Shown: positions 32,757-41,402, numbered from the stretch's first letter. The stretch is DNA of 64,000 nt from Curtobacterium sp. A7_M15 (GCF_030705415.1 NZ_JAUZED010000006.1:1-64000), one strand, 5' to 3'. Numbers and translations are program-made. The notes: generated by a model not told the origin, from the sequence alone.

Positions 32757-33719
32757 CTACCGCCGAGAACGGCCGAGCACGACGGCCCCCAACACTGCGA
32801 TGGCGCCGAGCCACGTGACGGAACGCGTGACGCGCCGTCGCTTCGCGACCCAGCCGCCGTTCGTCGCGTTGCCCGCGTCGGCCGGGGTCCAGAGGTTGCC
32901 GTCGGTCGGCGCACCCTTCCCTCGGAGCGCGAACGTCTGCACCATCGGCTTGGTGATCCGGTGGAACAGGCCGGGGAGGGCGTACTGCAACGGCACGAGC
33001 GACGCCTGGATGCGGCCCACGAAGCGGTAGCGCTTGGGGTGCAGGGCCGTCTTCACGACAGCACGACCGGCTCGTTCGACCGAGACCGTCGGCGGCAGCG
33101 GGTGCGACGTCTTGCCCGTGTAGTTGGCGCCGTTCTGGTAGATCGGCGTGTCGATCGTCGACGGCAGGAGCGCGGCGAAGCGGATGCCCGTGCCGGCGAA
33201 CTCGTCGCCGAGGACGTCGACCAGGCCGAGGGCCGCGTGCTTGCTCGTCACGTACGCGGACTGGTACGGCGCGGACAGCAGCGACTGGATCGAGCCGACG
33301 AGCACGTAGGTGCCCTCGCCCCGCTGCTTCCAGTGCGGGAGCAGGGCGGTGACAGCGTACAGGTGGCCGTACAGGTTCGTGTCGACCACGCGCTTGAACG
33401 CCTCGGTCGGGGTCTGCTCGAACAGGCCGTAGACGAACAGGGCGGCGTTCCCGACGAAGACGTCGATCCGTCCGTACCGGGAGGTCACCGTCCCGACGAG
33501 GTCCTGCACCTGGTGCTCGTCCGCGACGTCCGTGGGGATCGCGACGGCCTCGGCACCGAGCGCGCGGCACTCGGCGGCGGCGGCCTCGAGCGAGTCGTGG
33601 CTGCGGGCGACGAGCACGAGCGTCGCGCCCTGCCGGGCGAACTCGTGCGCGGCGGCCCTGCCGATCCCGCTCGAAGCTCCGGTGACGACGACGATCTTCC
33701 CGCGGAACCGATGTGCCAT
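32757..33719 (-). CDS. SDR family oxidoreductase with C-terminal membrane anchor
   Basis: A 320-residue short-chain dehydrogenase. TGASSGIG (13-20) binds NAD(P); Ser143, Tyr156 and Lys160 (SAYVTSK) form the active site. After the catalytic domain comes a region ALHPKRYRFVGRIQASLVPLQYALPGLFHRIT typical of actinobacterial membrane-associated SDRs, and a final hydrophobic helix WLGAIAVLGAVVLG followed by Arg residues. Substrate not known; lipids or ketones are typical. AAGGA precedes the ATG. Confidence 0.9.
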   Translation of the reverse strand: MAHRFRGKIVVVTGASSGIGRAAAHEFARQGATLVLVARSHDSLEAAAAECRALGAEAVAIPTDVADEHQVQDLVGTVTSRYGRIDVFVGNAALFVYGLFEQTPTEAFKRVVDTNLYGHLYAVTALLPHWKQRGEGTYVLVGSIQSLLSAPYQSAYVTSKHAALGLVDVLGDEFAGTGIRFAALLPSTIDTPIYQNGANYTGKTSHPLPPTVSVERAGRAVVKTALHPKRYRFVGRIQASLVPLQYALPGLFHRITKPMVQTFALRGKGAPTDGNLWTPADAGNATNGGWVAKRRRVTRSVTWLGAIAVLGAVVLGRSRR

Positions 33720-33813
33720 GCTTCCTTGCTACCCGGTCGCGGCTCCGCCCCCGCACAGCCGTCGTCGAGCGCACCGGGGTGCACGGACACCGGCCACCTG
33801 CGACCATGGGTGC

Positions 33814-34071
33814 ATGCGCAAGGACGACCTCACCGTCGACGAGGCGACCGTCATCGCCCAGCACGCCCGCGACGGCGTGCTGGAACTGGACGACCCCGAG
33901 GTGCGCAAGGTCGTCGAGCAGGCGAACCGGGTGCTCGTCCGCGCTCAGATGTGGGGCGACGAACCGAGTCCGAGGCTCCGACGCCGCCGGCGGTTCATCG
34001 CGATCGGCAGCCTCGTGATGGTGCTCGTCTGGGTCGCGGGGCTGCTCGTTCCGCTCGTGCGCTTCGCATGA
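33814..34071 (+). CDS. Small single-pass membrane protein
   Basis: An 85-residue protein: an acidic N-terminal half (DDLTVDEATVIAQHARDGVLELDDPEVRKVVEQANRV region), a basic RLRRRRRF stretch, then one transmembrane helix (about 62-82). No family recognised. The ATG at 33814 is chosen because the acidic helical part begins there; a longer frame upstream has no coding character. It lies divergently from the SDR gene. Confidence 0.6.
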   Translation: MRKDDLTVDEATVIAQHARDGVLELDDPEVRKVVEQANRVLVRAQMWGDEPSPRLRRRRRFIAIGSLVMVLVWVAGLLVPLVRFA

Positions 34072-34123
34072 CCCGCCGTCGACGGACTTGCTCCGCCAGG
34101 CCGGACAGGCTTGACTCGACCCG

Positions 34124-35434
34124 ATGACCAGTACGGCCGGCTCGACCGCCACCCCGAGGACCTGGACCGTCAGCGCGCGGGAGGACACCGGGCCCATCGC
34201 GCTCGTCGGGCTCGGCAACCCGTTGGCTCCCCTGGCGAAGCAGTCGGTCGTCGCTGCCCTGGTGGTGGCTGCAGCGCTGGCCAGCACCTTCACCCCCTGG
34301 CTCCTGGTCACCGACGCGCCGCGGATGTGGACCGGCGTCGCGCTCGCCGTCGTCGGGCTGCTGGTGGCCGGCGTGATGGCGCGCTGGCCCGCCGTCGCTC
34401 GGGCGGAACTCGTCATCCCGGCGATCGACTTCATCGCCATAGGTCTGCTCCGCTACGGGACGGGCGACACGCGATCGGTGTTCCTCGCAGTCGTCGTCCT
34501 GCCCGTGATCTGGACGGCGGCGCGCCCCGGCCGACGCCACGTGGTGTACCCGCTGCTCGGAACCTGCGCCACGTTGCTGCTGCCCTACGTGCTGGAACCG
34601 ACCGAACCGCGACCGAGCGAACTCGTGCGGCTCGCCTTCGCGGTCGTCGTGTACGGCGCGGCGGCAGCCGTCGTCAACGAGCTCGCTCGGCAGGCGGACC
34701 TCCGGCTCAGCACCGCGCAGCGGCGTCGCAGGGTCGCCGAGGGCGAGATCGACCGGGCCGCCCTCGTCCAGCGGTCGCTCCTGCCCACGTCGACGGACGG
34801 GCTGCCGCCGGAGCTCGACGCGTTCGGGGTCTGCATCCCGGCGAGGACCGTCGGCGGTGACTTCTACGACTGGTTCCCGACACCGGAAGGCGCGGCGTTC
34901 ACGCTCGGCGACGTGATGGGCAAGGGCGTCGGCGCCGGCATGATCGCCGCCGCGGTTCGCTCCCTGGTCCGCAGTACGGTCGACGAGCAGGACGCGGCGA
35001 CGGCGGTCCGACGAGCGGCCGCCGGGCTGGCCACCGGGACGTCGGAGGTCGAGAGTGCGCAGTTCACGACCTGCTTCCACGTGCGCATCGACCGCGACGG
35101 CCACGCGCGATGGGTCGACGCGGGCCACGGGTTGAGCCTGCTCCGGCGCGCCGACGGCGCCGTGCAGGCGCTGCGGTCCGGACACCTGCCGATCGGCGTC
35201 GGCACGTCGTGGTCGAGCGAGACGACCGACCTCGAGCCCGGCGACGTCGTCGTGAGCGTCAGCGACGGTGTGCTCGACCTGTTCGGCGGCGACCTCGACG
35301 CACTCGACCGCTTCGAAGCCTGGGTCGCCGGACGTCCGCACCCCCAGCAGCTCGTCGACGGGATCACCGAGCTCGCTCACCGCGGCGAGCACCCGGACGA
35401 CGTGACGGTGCTCTGCATCGCCTTCCGACCCTGA
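34124..35434 (+). CDS. Membrane-bound PP2C-type phosphatase (SpoIIE/RsbU domain)
   Basis: A 436-residue protein. Residues 35-200 carry about five to six hydrophobic helices, then a short coiled segment (ADLRLSTAQRRRRVAEGEIDRAALVQRSLLP). The SpoIIE phosphatase domain follows, with metal-binding VGGDFYDWF, LGDVMGKGVGAGM and VVSVSDGVLDLFGG, and ends HPDDVTVLCIAF. Such proteins dephosphorylate anti-sigma-factor antagonists in partner-switching stress responses. No antagonist or kinase gene is next to it, so its partner lies elsewhere. Confidence 0.9.
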   Translation: MTSTAGSTATPRTWTVSAREDTGPIALVGLGNPLAPLAKQSVVAALVVAAALASTFTPWLLVTDAPRMWTGVALAVVGLLVAGVMARWPAVARAELVIPAIDFIAIGLLRYGTGDTRSVFLAVVVLPVIWTAARPGRRHVVYPLLGTCATLLLPYVLEPTEPRPSELVRLAFAVVVYGAAAAVVNELARQADLRLSTAQRRRRVAEGEIDRAALVQRSLLPTSTDGLPPELDAFGVCIPARTVGGDFYDWFPTPEGAAFTLGDVMGKGVGAGMIAAAVRSLVRSTVDEQDAATAVRRAAAGLATGTSEVESAQFTTCFHVRIDRDGHARWVDAGHGLSLLRRADGAVQALRSGHLPIGVGTSWSSETTDLEPGDVVVSVSDGVLDLFGGDLDALDRFEAWVAGRPHPQQLVDGITELAHRGEHPDDVTVLCIAFRP

Positions 35435-35545
35435 CGCGGTCCGGACCGCGCGTGCTGGACGGTCCGACCGCGAACGGTGGCGGCCGGCCCGCGGATGGTG
35501 CATGATCCGACGACCGCACATCCGTCGCACTGCAGGGAGCACGAC

Positions 35546-36379
35546 ATGCCAGACATTGTCGACCGACGCGGGTTCATGACCGCCGGCATCGCCGCCACCG
35601 CCGCTGCGGCGATCGGGGCGAGCACCCTGGCGCGCCCGACGTCAGCGTCGGCCGCCACCGGCGCGCTGCTGGCCGCCGACGAGTTCGACGGCCCCGCCGG
35701 CAGCGCACCGAACAGCGCGATCTGGCGGTACGACCTCGGCGCCGGCGGCTGGGGCAACGGGGAGCTGCAGACCTACACGGACTCGCGACGGAACGCCGCA
35801 CTCGACGGCGCCGGCAACCTCGTGATCACCGCACGGCGCGAAGCCGACGGGACGTACACCTCGGCGCGGTTGAAGACCGAGGGCACGTCCACCGCCCAGT
35901 ACGGGCGGGTAGAGGCGCGCATCCGGATCCCCCGCGGCCAGGGCATCTGGCCGGCGTTCTGGATGCTCGGCGCGGACATCGGGTCGGTCGGGTGGCCGGC
36001 CTGCGGCGAGATCGACGTGATGGAGAACGTCGGGTACGAGCCGACCGTGGTGCACGGCACGGTGCACGGTCCCGGCTACTCCGGAGCCCAGGGCATCTCG
36101 GCGGCGTACCGGAACCCGACCGGAGCCGCGTTCGCCGACGACTTCCACGTGTTCGGGGTCGACTGGCGTCCGGACGCGATCACGTGGTCGGTCGACGGCA
36201 CGGCGTACCGCACCGTGACCCGTGCCGACGTCGGGACGAACCCGTGGGTCTTCGACAAGCCGTTCTTCGTCGTGCTCAACGTCGCCGTCGGCGGATCGTG
36301 GCCTGGACCGCCCGACGCCTCGACGCGCTTCCCGCAGCAGATGACCGTCGACTGGGTGCGCGTCTTCGCGAACGCCTGA
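35546..36379 (+). CDS. Secreted glycoside hydrolase family 16 protein (beta-glucanase/laminarinase-like)
   Basis: A 277-residue secreted enzyme. A twin-arginine signal (DRRGFM, residues 6-11, then an Ala-rich h-region ending near 37) suggests Tat export. The GH16 active site GEIDVMENVG has Glu155 (nucleophile), Asp157 and Glu160 (acid/base). WGNGELQTYT, RVEARIRIPRGQGIWPAFWMLG and the VDWVRVFA end fit beta-1,3-glucanases. It could attack fungal or plant glucans, fitting a plant-associated lifestyle. AGGGAG precedes the ATG; 3' ends of this and the next gene nearly touch. Confidence 0.92.
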   Translation: MPDIVDRRGFMTAGIAATAAAAIGASTLARPTSASAATGALLAADEFDGPAGSAPNSAIWRYDLGAGGWGNGELQTYTDSRRNAALDGAGNLVITARREADGTYTSARLKTEGTSTAQYGRVEARIRIPRGQGIWPAFWMLGADIGSVGWPACGEIDVMENVGYEPTVVHGTVHGPGYSGAQGISAAYRNPTGAAFADDFHVFGVDWRPDAITWSVDGTAYRTVTRADVGTNPWVFDKPFFVVLNVAVGGSWPGPPDASTRFPQQMTVDWVRVFANA

Positions 36380-36382
36380 GCG

Positions 36383-36601
36383 TCAGGGGCGGCCTCGACC
36401 GGCCCGGGCGACGAGCCACAGGTACGTGCTGTGCCCGATCAGCGCGAGACCGAAGAACACCGCCGCCACGGCGTAGACGCGATCGAGCTTGCCCTGTCCG
36501 ATGACGAGCATCACGACGCAGAACACGACGGCGACCGCGAGCACGCCCACCTGCACCGTCGACCAGATCCGTCGGAAGCGCGGCATGCCCGTCTCGTTCA
36601 C
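36383..36601 (-). CDS. Small two-helix membrane protein
   Basis: A 72-residue protein with two predicted membrane helices (about 17-35 and 42-62) separated by GQGKLDRV. No family recognised. The start is a GTG at 36601; the ATG at residue 6 is an alternative. Convergent with the GH16 gene, 3 nt apart. Confidence 0.6.
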   Translation of the reverse strand: MNETGMPRFRRIWSTVQVGVLAVAVVFCVVMLVIGQGKLDRVYAVAAVFFGLALIGHSTYLWLVARAGRGRP

Positions 36602-36623
36602 GTCCCCATCGTGCCAGATCCGG

Positions 36624-36878
36624 TCAGTGGTCCCGGAGCATCTCGACGAGTTCGGCCTTCCGCTTCGACGAGTACCCGGTGATGCCGAGTTCCTTCGCGC
36701 GCCGCTTCAGGTCGGCCACGGTCCAGTCGTCGTACGACCCGGACTCACCGCCCTTCTTCGCGACCGCGTGCTCGCCTCGAGCAGCCGCCGCGTTGCTGAT
36801 CCGCGCGGCCTTCTCCTTCGAGTTGCCCTCCTTGCGGAGTTCCTCGTACATGTCCGGCTTCTTGAGTTGGTTCGGCAT
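36624..36878 (-). CDS. DUF7218 family protein with Rho-N/SAP-like C-terminus
   Basis: An 84-residue basic protein. The N-terminal [22 protein letters not shown] block is DUF7218. The C-terminal [34 protein letters not shown] is a Rho-termination-factor-N/SAP-like helix-extended-loop-helix that often binds nucleic acid. TACGGT lies 7 nt before the ATG at 36878, which decides that start over an ATG 9 nt upstream. Proteins of this type commonly sit among stress-related genes in Actinobacteria. Confidence 0.8.
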   Translation of the reverse strand: MPNQLKKPDMYEELRKEGNSKEKAARISNAAAARGEHAVAKKGGESGSYDDWTVADLKRRAKELGITGYSSKRKAELVEMLRDH

Positions 36879-36885
36879 GGCGCAC

Positions 36886-36891
36886 ACCGTA
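36886..36891 (-). promoter_or_regulatory. -10 box TACGGT, leaderless start
   Basis: TACGGT on the minus strand ends 7 nt before the ATG at 36878, with no ribosome binding site. Confidence 0.45.
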
Positions 36892-36902
36892 CGCCGGCGC
36901 GG

Positions 36903-37238
36903 TCACCCCTTCTCGGGGTCGTTGCCCCAGTTCATCAGCGAGTACCGCCACGCCGCGTCGTGCACGTCCCCGCTGGGACGCTGCTTCGCGTGCCGCGCCA
37001 CGTAGCCGACGACCTTGCGCATGTGCTCGTGGTCGGCGTCGGTGAGGTCGCCCTGCTTCTTCTCGAGGATCCGGACGATGTGCCGTCCGCTCGCGTGTCC
37101 GGTCGACTCGCCGCCGCCCGACGGCTTCTGGCCGACCTGCTTCGACTCGTCGGTGTCGAGCCACCCGCGGAGCTCAGACGCCGTCATGTTGACCGCGTCG
37201 TGGAAGTCCTTGCGGATCTGCTGTTCGTCGTCGCTCAT
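36903..37238 (-). CDS. DUF3140 domain-containing protein
   Basis: A 111-residue protein covering the whole DUF3140 domain: a helical N-terminus (DFHDAVNMTASELRGWLDTDESKQVG), a Gly/Ser linker, HASGRHIVRILEKKQGDLTDADHEHMRKVVGYVARHAKQRP, and the end DAAWRYSLMNWGNDP. Function unknown; DUF3140 proteins are small and often seen near stress genes and SDRs. The ATG at 37238 is chosen from the conserved start. Divergent from the SDR gene at 37324. Confidence 0.85.
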   Translation of the reverse strand: MSDDEQQIRKDFHDAVNMTASELRGWLDTDESKQVGQKPSGGGESTGHASGRHIVRILEKKQGDLTDADHEHMRKVVGYVARHAKQRPSGDVHDAAWRYSLMNWGNDPEKG

Positions 37239-37323
37239 GGCACTGACCGAACACCGCGCTTCTGGGAACCGGTGCAGAGCGGTTCCGGTTCTGTGGGAGG
37301 GGACCGACGAGAGGAACCGCACC

Positions 37324-38223
37324 ATGCCGCGCGACCAGTACGAGCCAGCCGATCCGCGTACGCGCTATCCCGACGTCCGGCCGGAGCCGCAGACGCAAGC
37401 CGAGCCGGGCCTCCAGAGCCGCATGCGGCCGGTTCCGGACCTCGGCGAGGCGACCTACCGGGGAACCGGCCGGCTCGCCGGTCGGAAGGCGCTGATCACG
37501 GGGGCCGACTCCGGCATCGGTGGTGCCGTCGCCATCGCGTTCGCACGCGAGGGTGCGGACGTCGCGCTCGCGTACCTGCCCGAGGAGCAGTCGGACGCGG
37601 ACCACGTGATCGAGCAGGTCCGCGCCGCGGGTAGGACCGCAGTCGCGGTGCCGGGCGACCTGCGCGATCGGTCGTACGCGTCGACGCTGGTCGAGCAGGC
37701 CGTCGCCGGGCTCGGCGGCCTCGACGCGCTCGTCAGCGTGGCCGGCAAGCAGCGCTGGCAGCCCGAGGTCGAGGACCTCACCGACGAGCAGTTCGAGGCG
37801 ACGTTCGACGTCAACGTGTTCGGACTCTTCCGCCTGGTCCGAGCCGCCCTCCCCCACCTGCAGCCGGGCTCCACGATCACGACGACCGCGTCGATGGAGG
37901 CGTACCAGCCGGCTCCCGACCGTCTCGACTACGCGGCCTCGAAGGGTGCGATCAACAACCTGTCGAAGGGGCTCTCGCAGGCACTCGTCGAGCGCGGCAT
38001 CCGGGTGAACATCGTCGCCCCGGGGCCGACCTGGACCGTCCTGCAGCCGAGCGGCGGGGTCGATCCCGAGTCCTTGCCCGAGTTCGGGTCGAGCGAGTCG
38101 CCGATGGGCCGGGCAGCGCAGCCGGCCGAGCTCGCCCCCGCCTACGTGTTCCTCGCCTCGCACGAGTCGAGCTACGTCGCCGGCGAGACGCTCAACGTGA
38201 ACGGCGGGATGGTGACGCCGTGA
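37324..38223 (+). CDS. SDR family oxidoreductase (YhdF/YghA-like, stress-type)
   Basis: A 299-residue short-chain dehydrogenase with a 50-residue N-terminal extension (EPADPRTRYPDVRPEPQTQ region) typical of general-stress members such as GsiB-region and YghA proteins. TGADSGIG (59-66), catalytic Ser190, Tyr203 and Lys207 (YAASK), and GETLNVNGGMVTP at the end. Probably NADP(H)-dependent toward carbonyl compounds. GAGAGGA lies about 8 nt before the ATG. Confidence 0.9.
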   Translation: MPRDQYEPADPRTRYPDVRPEPQTQAEPGLQSRMRPVPDLGEATYRGTGRLAGRKALITGADSGIGGAVAIAFAREGADVALAYLPEEQSDADHVIEQVRAAGRTAVAVPGDLRDRSYASTLVEQAVAGLGGLDALVSVAGKQRWQPEVEDLTDEQFEATFDVNVFGLFRLVRAALPHLQPGSTITTTASMEAYQPAPDRLDYAASKGAINNLSKGLSQALVERGIRVNIVAPGPTWTVLQPSGGVDPESLPEFGSSESPMGRAAQPAELAPAYVFLASHESSYVAGETLNVNGGMVTP

Positions 38224-38284
38224 CCTGGGAATGGAACGACCGCCCCGGGTGTCTCATCCACCACCGAACGCGAAGGAGCACACC

Positions 38285-38422
38285 ATGAGCCAGAACCTCC
38301 ACGAGAGCACGGCCGTCGACGTCCAGCGCAGCTGCCTGCCGGCGACGACGGTGTCGGTCCTGCACGACGAGCGGAAGCCGTCGTTCGGCCGGTGGCTCGG
38401 GCAGATCAACCGCCAGGACTGA
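38285..38422 (+). CDS. Small conserved-looking protein, 45 residues
   Basis: A 45-residue protein, MSQNLHESTAVDVQR at the start, then LPATTVSVLHDERKPSFGRWLGQINRQD. It has a strong AAGGAG ribosome binding site 8 nt before the ATG, which supports expression. Acidic-to-basic with no membrane segment and one Cys. No family recognised. Its last 17 bases overlap the 3' end of the acetyltransferase gene on the other strand. It lies 61 nt after the SDR gene and may share its transcript. Confidence 0.6.
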   Translation: MSQNLHESTAVDVQRSCLPATTVSVLHDERKPSFGRWLGQINRQD

Positions 38423-39092
38423 CCGGCGGTGCGGGGGCGGGGACCGCGACCGGCGTCCCTGCCCCCGCGGGGTTCCAGGCCGACGTCCCTGCGCCTGCGG
38501 ACATCCTCGCGGCGCGCCCGTCGGGCTTGCTCGCGGAGACCCCGCCGGGCGACCCGAGTTCGCGGATCCGCCGCGCCGGAACGCCGGCGTAGACACCGTG
38601 GGAGGTGAGTCGTCCGCGGACCACCGCCCCGGCCGCCACCACGACGTCGTCCTCGATGACCGTGCCCGGCAGCACGACGGCCCGCCCGCCGATCCAGACA
38701 CGCTCCCCGATGTCGACGGAACGTCCCGACGCGGTCCGGCTCCACGCGCCGTCGTCGCCGATCTCGTGGTGGCTCGTCATGATGAGCACCTGCATGCCGA
38801 TGGCGGTGTCGGACCCGATCCGGACCGGCGCGACGGCCTCCACGGTGACGTTCCGGTTGAAGTACACGCCCCGACCGACGACCAGGTTCTTCGGGTGGCC
38901 CGTCAGCGAGAAGAGCGGCCCGGGGCTCGACGCCAGGTCGGCGCCCGCCAGAGCCGCGATCACCCGACGGAGGGCACGAGGCAGGAACGGCGAACCGAGG
39001 AGCAGCGTGAAGAGCGTGTACTCGCGTGCGTGGATCGCGTCGTCGCGCAGGCGTGAGCCGAACGTGGACGGGGATGCGGTGCGTGCGGACAT
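38406..39092 (-). CDS. Hexapeptide-repeat acyltransferase
   Basis: A 228-residue left-handed beta-helix acyltransferase (LbH_MAT-like), resembling sugar O-acetyltransferases of the maltose/WbbJ group. Hexapeptide repeats appear as GRGVYFNRNVTVEAVAPVRIGSDTAIG and DIGERVWIGGRAVVLPGTVIEDDVVVAAGAVV. The likely catalytic His is in IMTSHHEIGD. The C-terminal 50 residues are a Pro/Ala/Gly-rich tail of no known role. GGAGG stands before the ATG at 39092. Probably modifies a surface polysaccharide, though no glycan genes are adjacent. Confidence 0.87.
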   Translation of the reverse strand: MSARTASPSTFGSRLRDDAIHAREYTLFTLLLGSPFLPRALRRVIAALAGADLASSPGPLFSLTGHPKNLVVGRGVYFNRNVTVEAVAPVRIGSDTAIGMQVLIMTSHHEIGDDGAWSRTASGRSVDIGERVWIGGRAVVLPGTVIEDDVVVAAGAVVRGRLTSHGVYAGVPARRIRELGSPGGVSASKPDGRAARMSAGAGTSAWNPAGAGTPVAVPAPAPPVSPGG

Positions 39093-39118
39093 GCCGCCTC
39101 CAGGTCTCGTGGGTGGAC

Positions 39119-39136
39119 GTGTGCGACCTCGCACAC
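39119..39136. repeat. Compact GTGTGCGA inverted repeat
   Basis: GTGTGCGA-CC-TCGCACAC is a perfect 18-base palindrome around a 2-nt centre. It lies 27 nt upstream of the acyltransferase gene in a divergent promoter region. It may be an operator, or a minimal member of the family at 12685, 12829 and 50638. Confidence 0.55.
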
Positions 39137-39232
39137 AGCCGGAACGCTAGGTCGGGGCGCGCAGAGCGGACAATGCGAGTGCCGGGGCGTTGCGCGATTC
39201 TTGCGGTGTCCGTCCACGGGATCCCGCGCTGC

Positions 39233-39238
39233 TACCGT
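39233..39238 (+). promoter_or_regulatory. -10 box TACCGT, leaderless start
   Basis: TACCGT ends 6 nt before the ATG at 39245, with no ribosome binding site. Confidence 0.55.
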
Positions 39239-39244
39239 GCTCGC

Positions 39245-40192
39245 ATGTCCTGGGGCCGACGGTACTTCGCGGCCCAGTCCGTCGCGGGAGCCCTCTGGTG
39301 GATCGCGGTGGGCACCGTCCCCGGCATCCGGTCGGCGACCCTCGGCTCGCTCGACCCCGTCCTCGTCGCGGTGTTCGACGTCCCGCTGTTCGTCGTCGCG
39401 TCGGCGCTCGCCGCGGCCGGCAGCCGAGCGGCCGCGGTGGTCACGACGGGGTGGACAACGCTGGTGATGGGTGCCCTGGCCGTCTGGGCGACCGGGACGA
39501 CCGAGGCGGGGGCCGGTGTCCTCGTGATGATCGGCGCGACCGTCGGGTCCGCGCTCGCCCTGGCACTCGTCGTGCTCGGCCGGGTCCCCACCGAGTGGCT
39601 GAACTCCGGCCCGCTGCGGTTCCGCACCGCCGACCCCGACGCGGGGCGCCGCCGCCACGTCCTCGGTACCGTCCTGCAGATCACCGTGTTCTGGGGACTG
39701 TTCCTCGGGGTCCTGCCGCTCCTGATCAGCGCCGCCGAGCACCGCTGGCGACTCCACCCGACGACCCCCGACGGGATCGTGACCGCCGCCGCCGTCACCG
39801 GCGCCGTCACGCTCGTCGCCGCGAGCGCGCTCGGCATCGCGTCGGCGGCAGCGATGTCGACGCAGGGCGCCGGGACCCCGCTGCCGTCGGCGATGCCGAA
39901 CCGACTGGTGATCGCCGGCCCCTACCGGTCCGTGCGCAACCCGATGGCGCTCGCCGGCATAACCCAGGGCGTCGCCGTCGGGCTCCTGTTCGGCTCGTGG
40001 ATGGTCGTCGTCTACGCGCTCGCCGGGTCGATCGTCTGGAACTGCATCGTCCGTCCGCTCGAGGAGGCGGACCTCGACCACCGGTTCGGCGAGGACTTCC
40101 GACGCTACGCGGCGCGGGTCCGGTGCTGGATCCCCCGGTGGCCGGTCCCGGCGAGCGCCCCGGCGGTCGCGATCAGCCCGCCGCGCCGCTGA
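39245..40192 (+). CDS. Isoprenylcysteine carboxyl methyltransferase family membrane protein
   Basis: A 315-residue integral membrane protein with about seven helices. The C-terminal catalytic core of the ICMT/phospholipid methyltransferase (PEMT) type is clear: GPYRSVRNPMALAGI, then RPLEEADLDHRFGEDFRRYAARVRCWIPR. Bacterial members methylate small lipids, isoprenoids or unknown substrates with S-adenosylmethionine. The last 20 nt overlap the 3' end of the VOC gene on the opposite strand. Confidence 0.85.
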   Translation: MSWGRRYFAAQSVAGALWWIAVGTVPGIRSATLGSLDPVLVAVFDVPLFVVASALAAAGSRAAAVVTTGWTTLVMGALAVWATGTTEAGAGVLVMIGATVGSALALALVVLGRVPTEWLNSGPLRFRTADPDAGRRRHVLGTVLQITVFWGLFLGVLPLLISAAEHRWRLHPTTPDGIVTAAAVTGAVTLVAASALGIASAAAMSTQGAGTPLPSAMPNRLVIAGPYRSVRNPMALAGITQGVAVGLLFGSWMVVVYALAGSIVWNCIVRPLEEADLDHRFGEDFRRYAARVRCWIPRWPVPASAPAVAISPPRR

Positions 40193-40592
40193 TGTTGATC
40201 AGCCAGGTGACGCCGAAGCGGTCGGTGACCATGCCGAACGTGTCGCCCCACGGCGCCGTCGTGAGGGGTTCGATGACCGTCCGGGCACCGTCTGCGAGAC
40301 CGTTCCAGTAGCGGGTGAGGGCGGCTTCGTCGTCACCGCTGAGCGAGACCGAGATGTTGCTGACGTCGGGCCCCTCCATGCCGGTCGGTGCGTCGGACGC
40401 CATGAGCAGCAGGCCGTTCTCGCCCTCGAGCTGTCCGTGCATGACCTTGTCGGCGTCCGCGGGGTCCTGCGCCGTGCCTGCCTCGCCGAAGGTGCTCATG
40501 GTGAGCTCGCCGCCGAAGACGCGGTGGTAGAAGTCGAGCGCGGCGCGGGCCTGGTCGCGGAAGCCGATGTACGGGTTGAGTCGGACGGTCAT
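40173..40592 (-). CDS. VOC family protein (PhnB/3-demethylubiquinone-like)
   Basis: A 139-residue glyoxalase/bleomycin-resistance-fold protein of the PhnB-like group. MTVRLNPYIGFRDQARAALDFYHRVFGGEL is the family opening; PWGDTFGMVTDRFGVTWLINI is its end. Metal and substrate are not readable from sequence. It stands alone, convergent with the methyltransferase gene. Confidence 0.9.
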   Translation of the reverse strand: MTVRLNPYIGFRDQARAALDFYHRVFGGELTMSTFGEAGTAQDPADADKVMHGQLEGENGLLLMASDAPTGMEGPDVSNISVSLSGDDEAALTRYWNGLADGARTVIEPLTTAPWGDTFGMVTDRFGVTWLINISGAAG

Positions 40593-40688
40593 GGTGGACT
40601 CCTCGTGGGTGGTGTGCACGGGCGCCGTCGTCCGTGCCACGTCGATCGTCCCAGAGCCGAACCGGGTCCGGAAGGGCAGGATAGGGCG

Positions 40689-41402
40689 GTGGACCCCGAC
40701 GACGCGTACGACGAGCACCTCCGCGACGAGATGCCGTGGACCGAGGTCGTCCGGACGCTCGAGGGTCTCGGCTGGACCCGGTGCGGCACCGGGGACTGGG
40801 CGGTCGCGTTCCGGTCCCCCTCCGGTCGACTCGCGGCGCGGATCAGTCCGTTCGACCCCGCCGGTCCGTACTCGGCGATGCTCTACCGTCGTGCGGCGCA
40901 CACCGGGCAGGTGCCCGTGCTCGTCGACCACCGCGTGCTCGAGGGCGGGTCCGACCTGACCGTCATGGAGTACCTCGCGCCGGTGTCCGAGGCCGAGGGC
41001 GCGGCCTTCCACCGGTCGATCGACGCTCGCGAGCCCGCCGTGGCAGCGCTCGCGGGGCACATCCACGAGGTGCATGCCCGTGGTGCCCGGGAGCAGCCGT
41101 GGTGGGGTCCGCTCGACGACAACCCGGCGAACGTGATGCGCGGCTCCGACGGTCGCCTGGTCGTCGCCGACCTCTTCTACGCCGACGGGCCCTCGCTGTA
41201 CGCCACGGTGCGTGCTGACCCCGACCGGATCGTCCGGGACTACCCGGAGCACCTGCGCCGGCACATGACGGAGCTCCCGCTGGCGAGTTCCGGGGGCTGG
41301 CCGGACGGCGATGCGGAGCGGATGCGCCAGGCGCTGGCAGCGGCAGACGCTCGAGCGGCAGCCGCACCCGCCAGGCGTCAGGATGCCCGACCCGGCCGGT
41401 GA
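40689..41402 (+). CDS. Hypothetical protein with aminoglycoside-phosphotransferase/kinase-like features
   Basis: A 237-residue soluble protein. It has a lobe with DLTVMEYLAPVSEAEG, then HIHEVHARGA and DDNPANVMRGSDGRLVVADLFYADG. The latter resembles the catalytic D-x(4)-N and DFG-like Asp of APH/protein-kinase folds, but the first catalytic Asp is replaced by an unclear one. It could be a small-molecule kinase or an inactive relative. The GTG at 40689 is chosen from the reading frame and upstream AGGATAGGG. The ATG at MPWTEVV is an alternative. Confidence 0.55.
   Translation: MDPDDAYDEHLRDEMPWTEVVRTLEGLGWTRCGTGDWAVAFRSPSGRLAARISPFDPAGPYSAMLYRRAAHTGQVPVLVDHRVLEGGSDLTVMEYLAPVSEAEGAAFHRSIDAREPAVAALAGHIHEVHARGAREQPWWGPLDDNPANVMRGSDGRLVVADLFYADGPSLYATVRADPDRIVRDYPEHLRRHMTELPLASSGGWPDGDAERMRQALAAADARAAAAPARRQDARPGR

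Noticed and set aside
32757-33719. SDR gene as part of the toxin operon
   Set aside because: It is on the same strand but upstream, separated by a 92-nt gap that contains the toxin operon's own -10 box.
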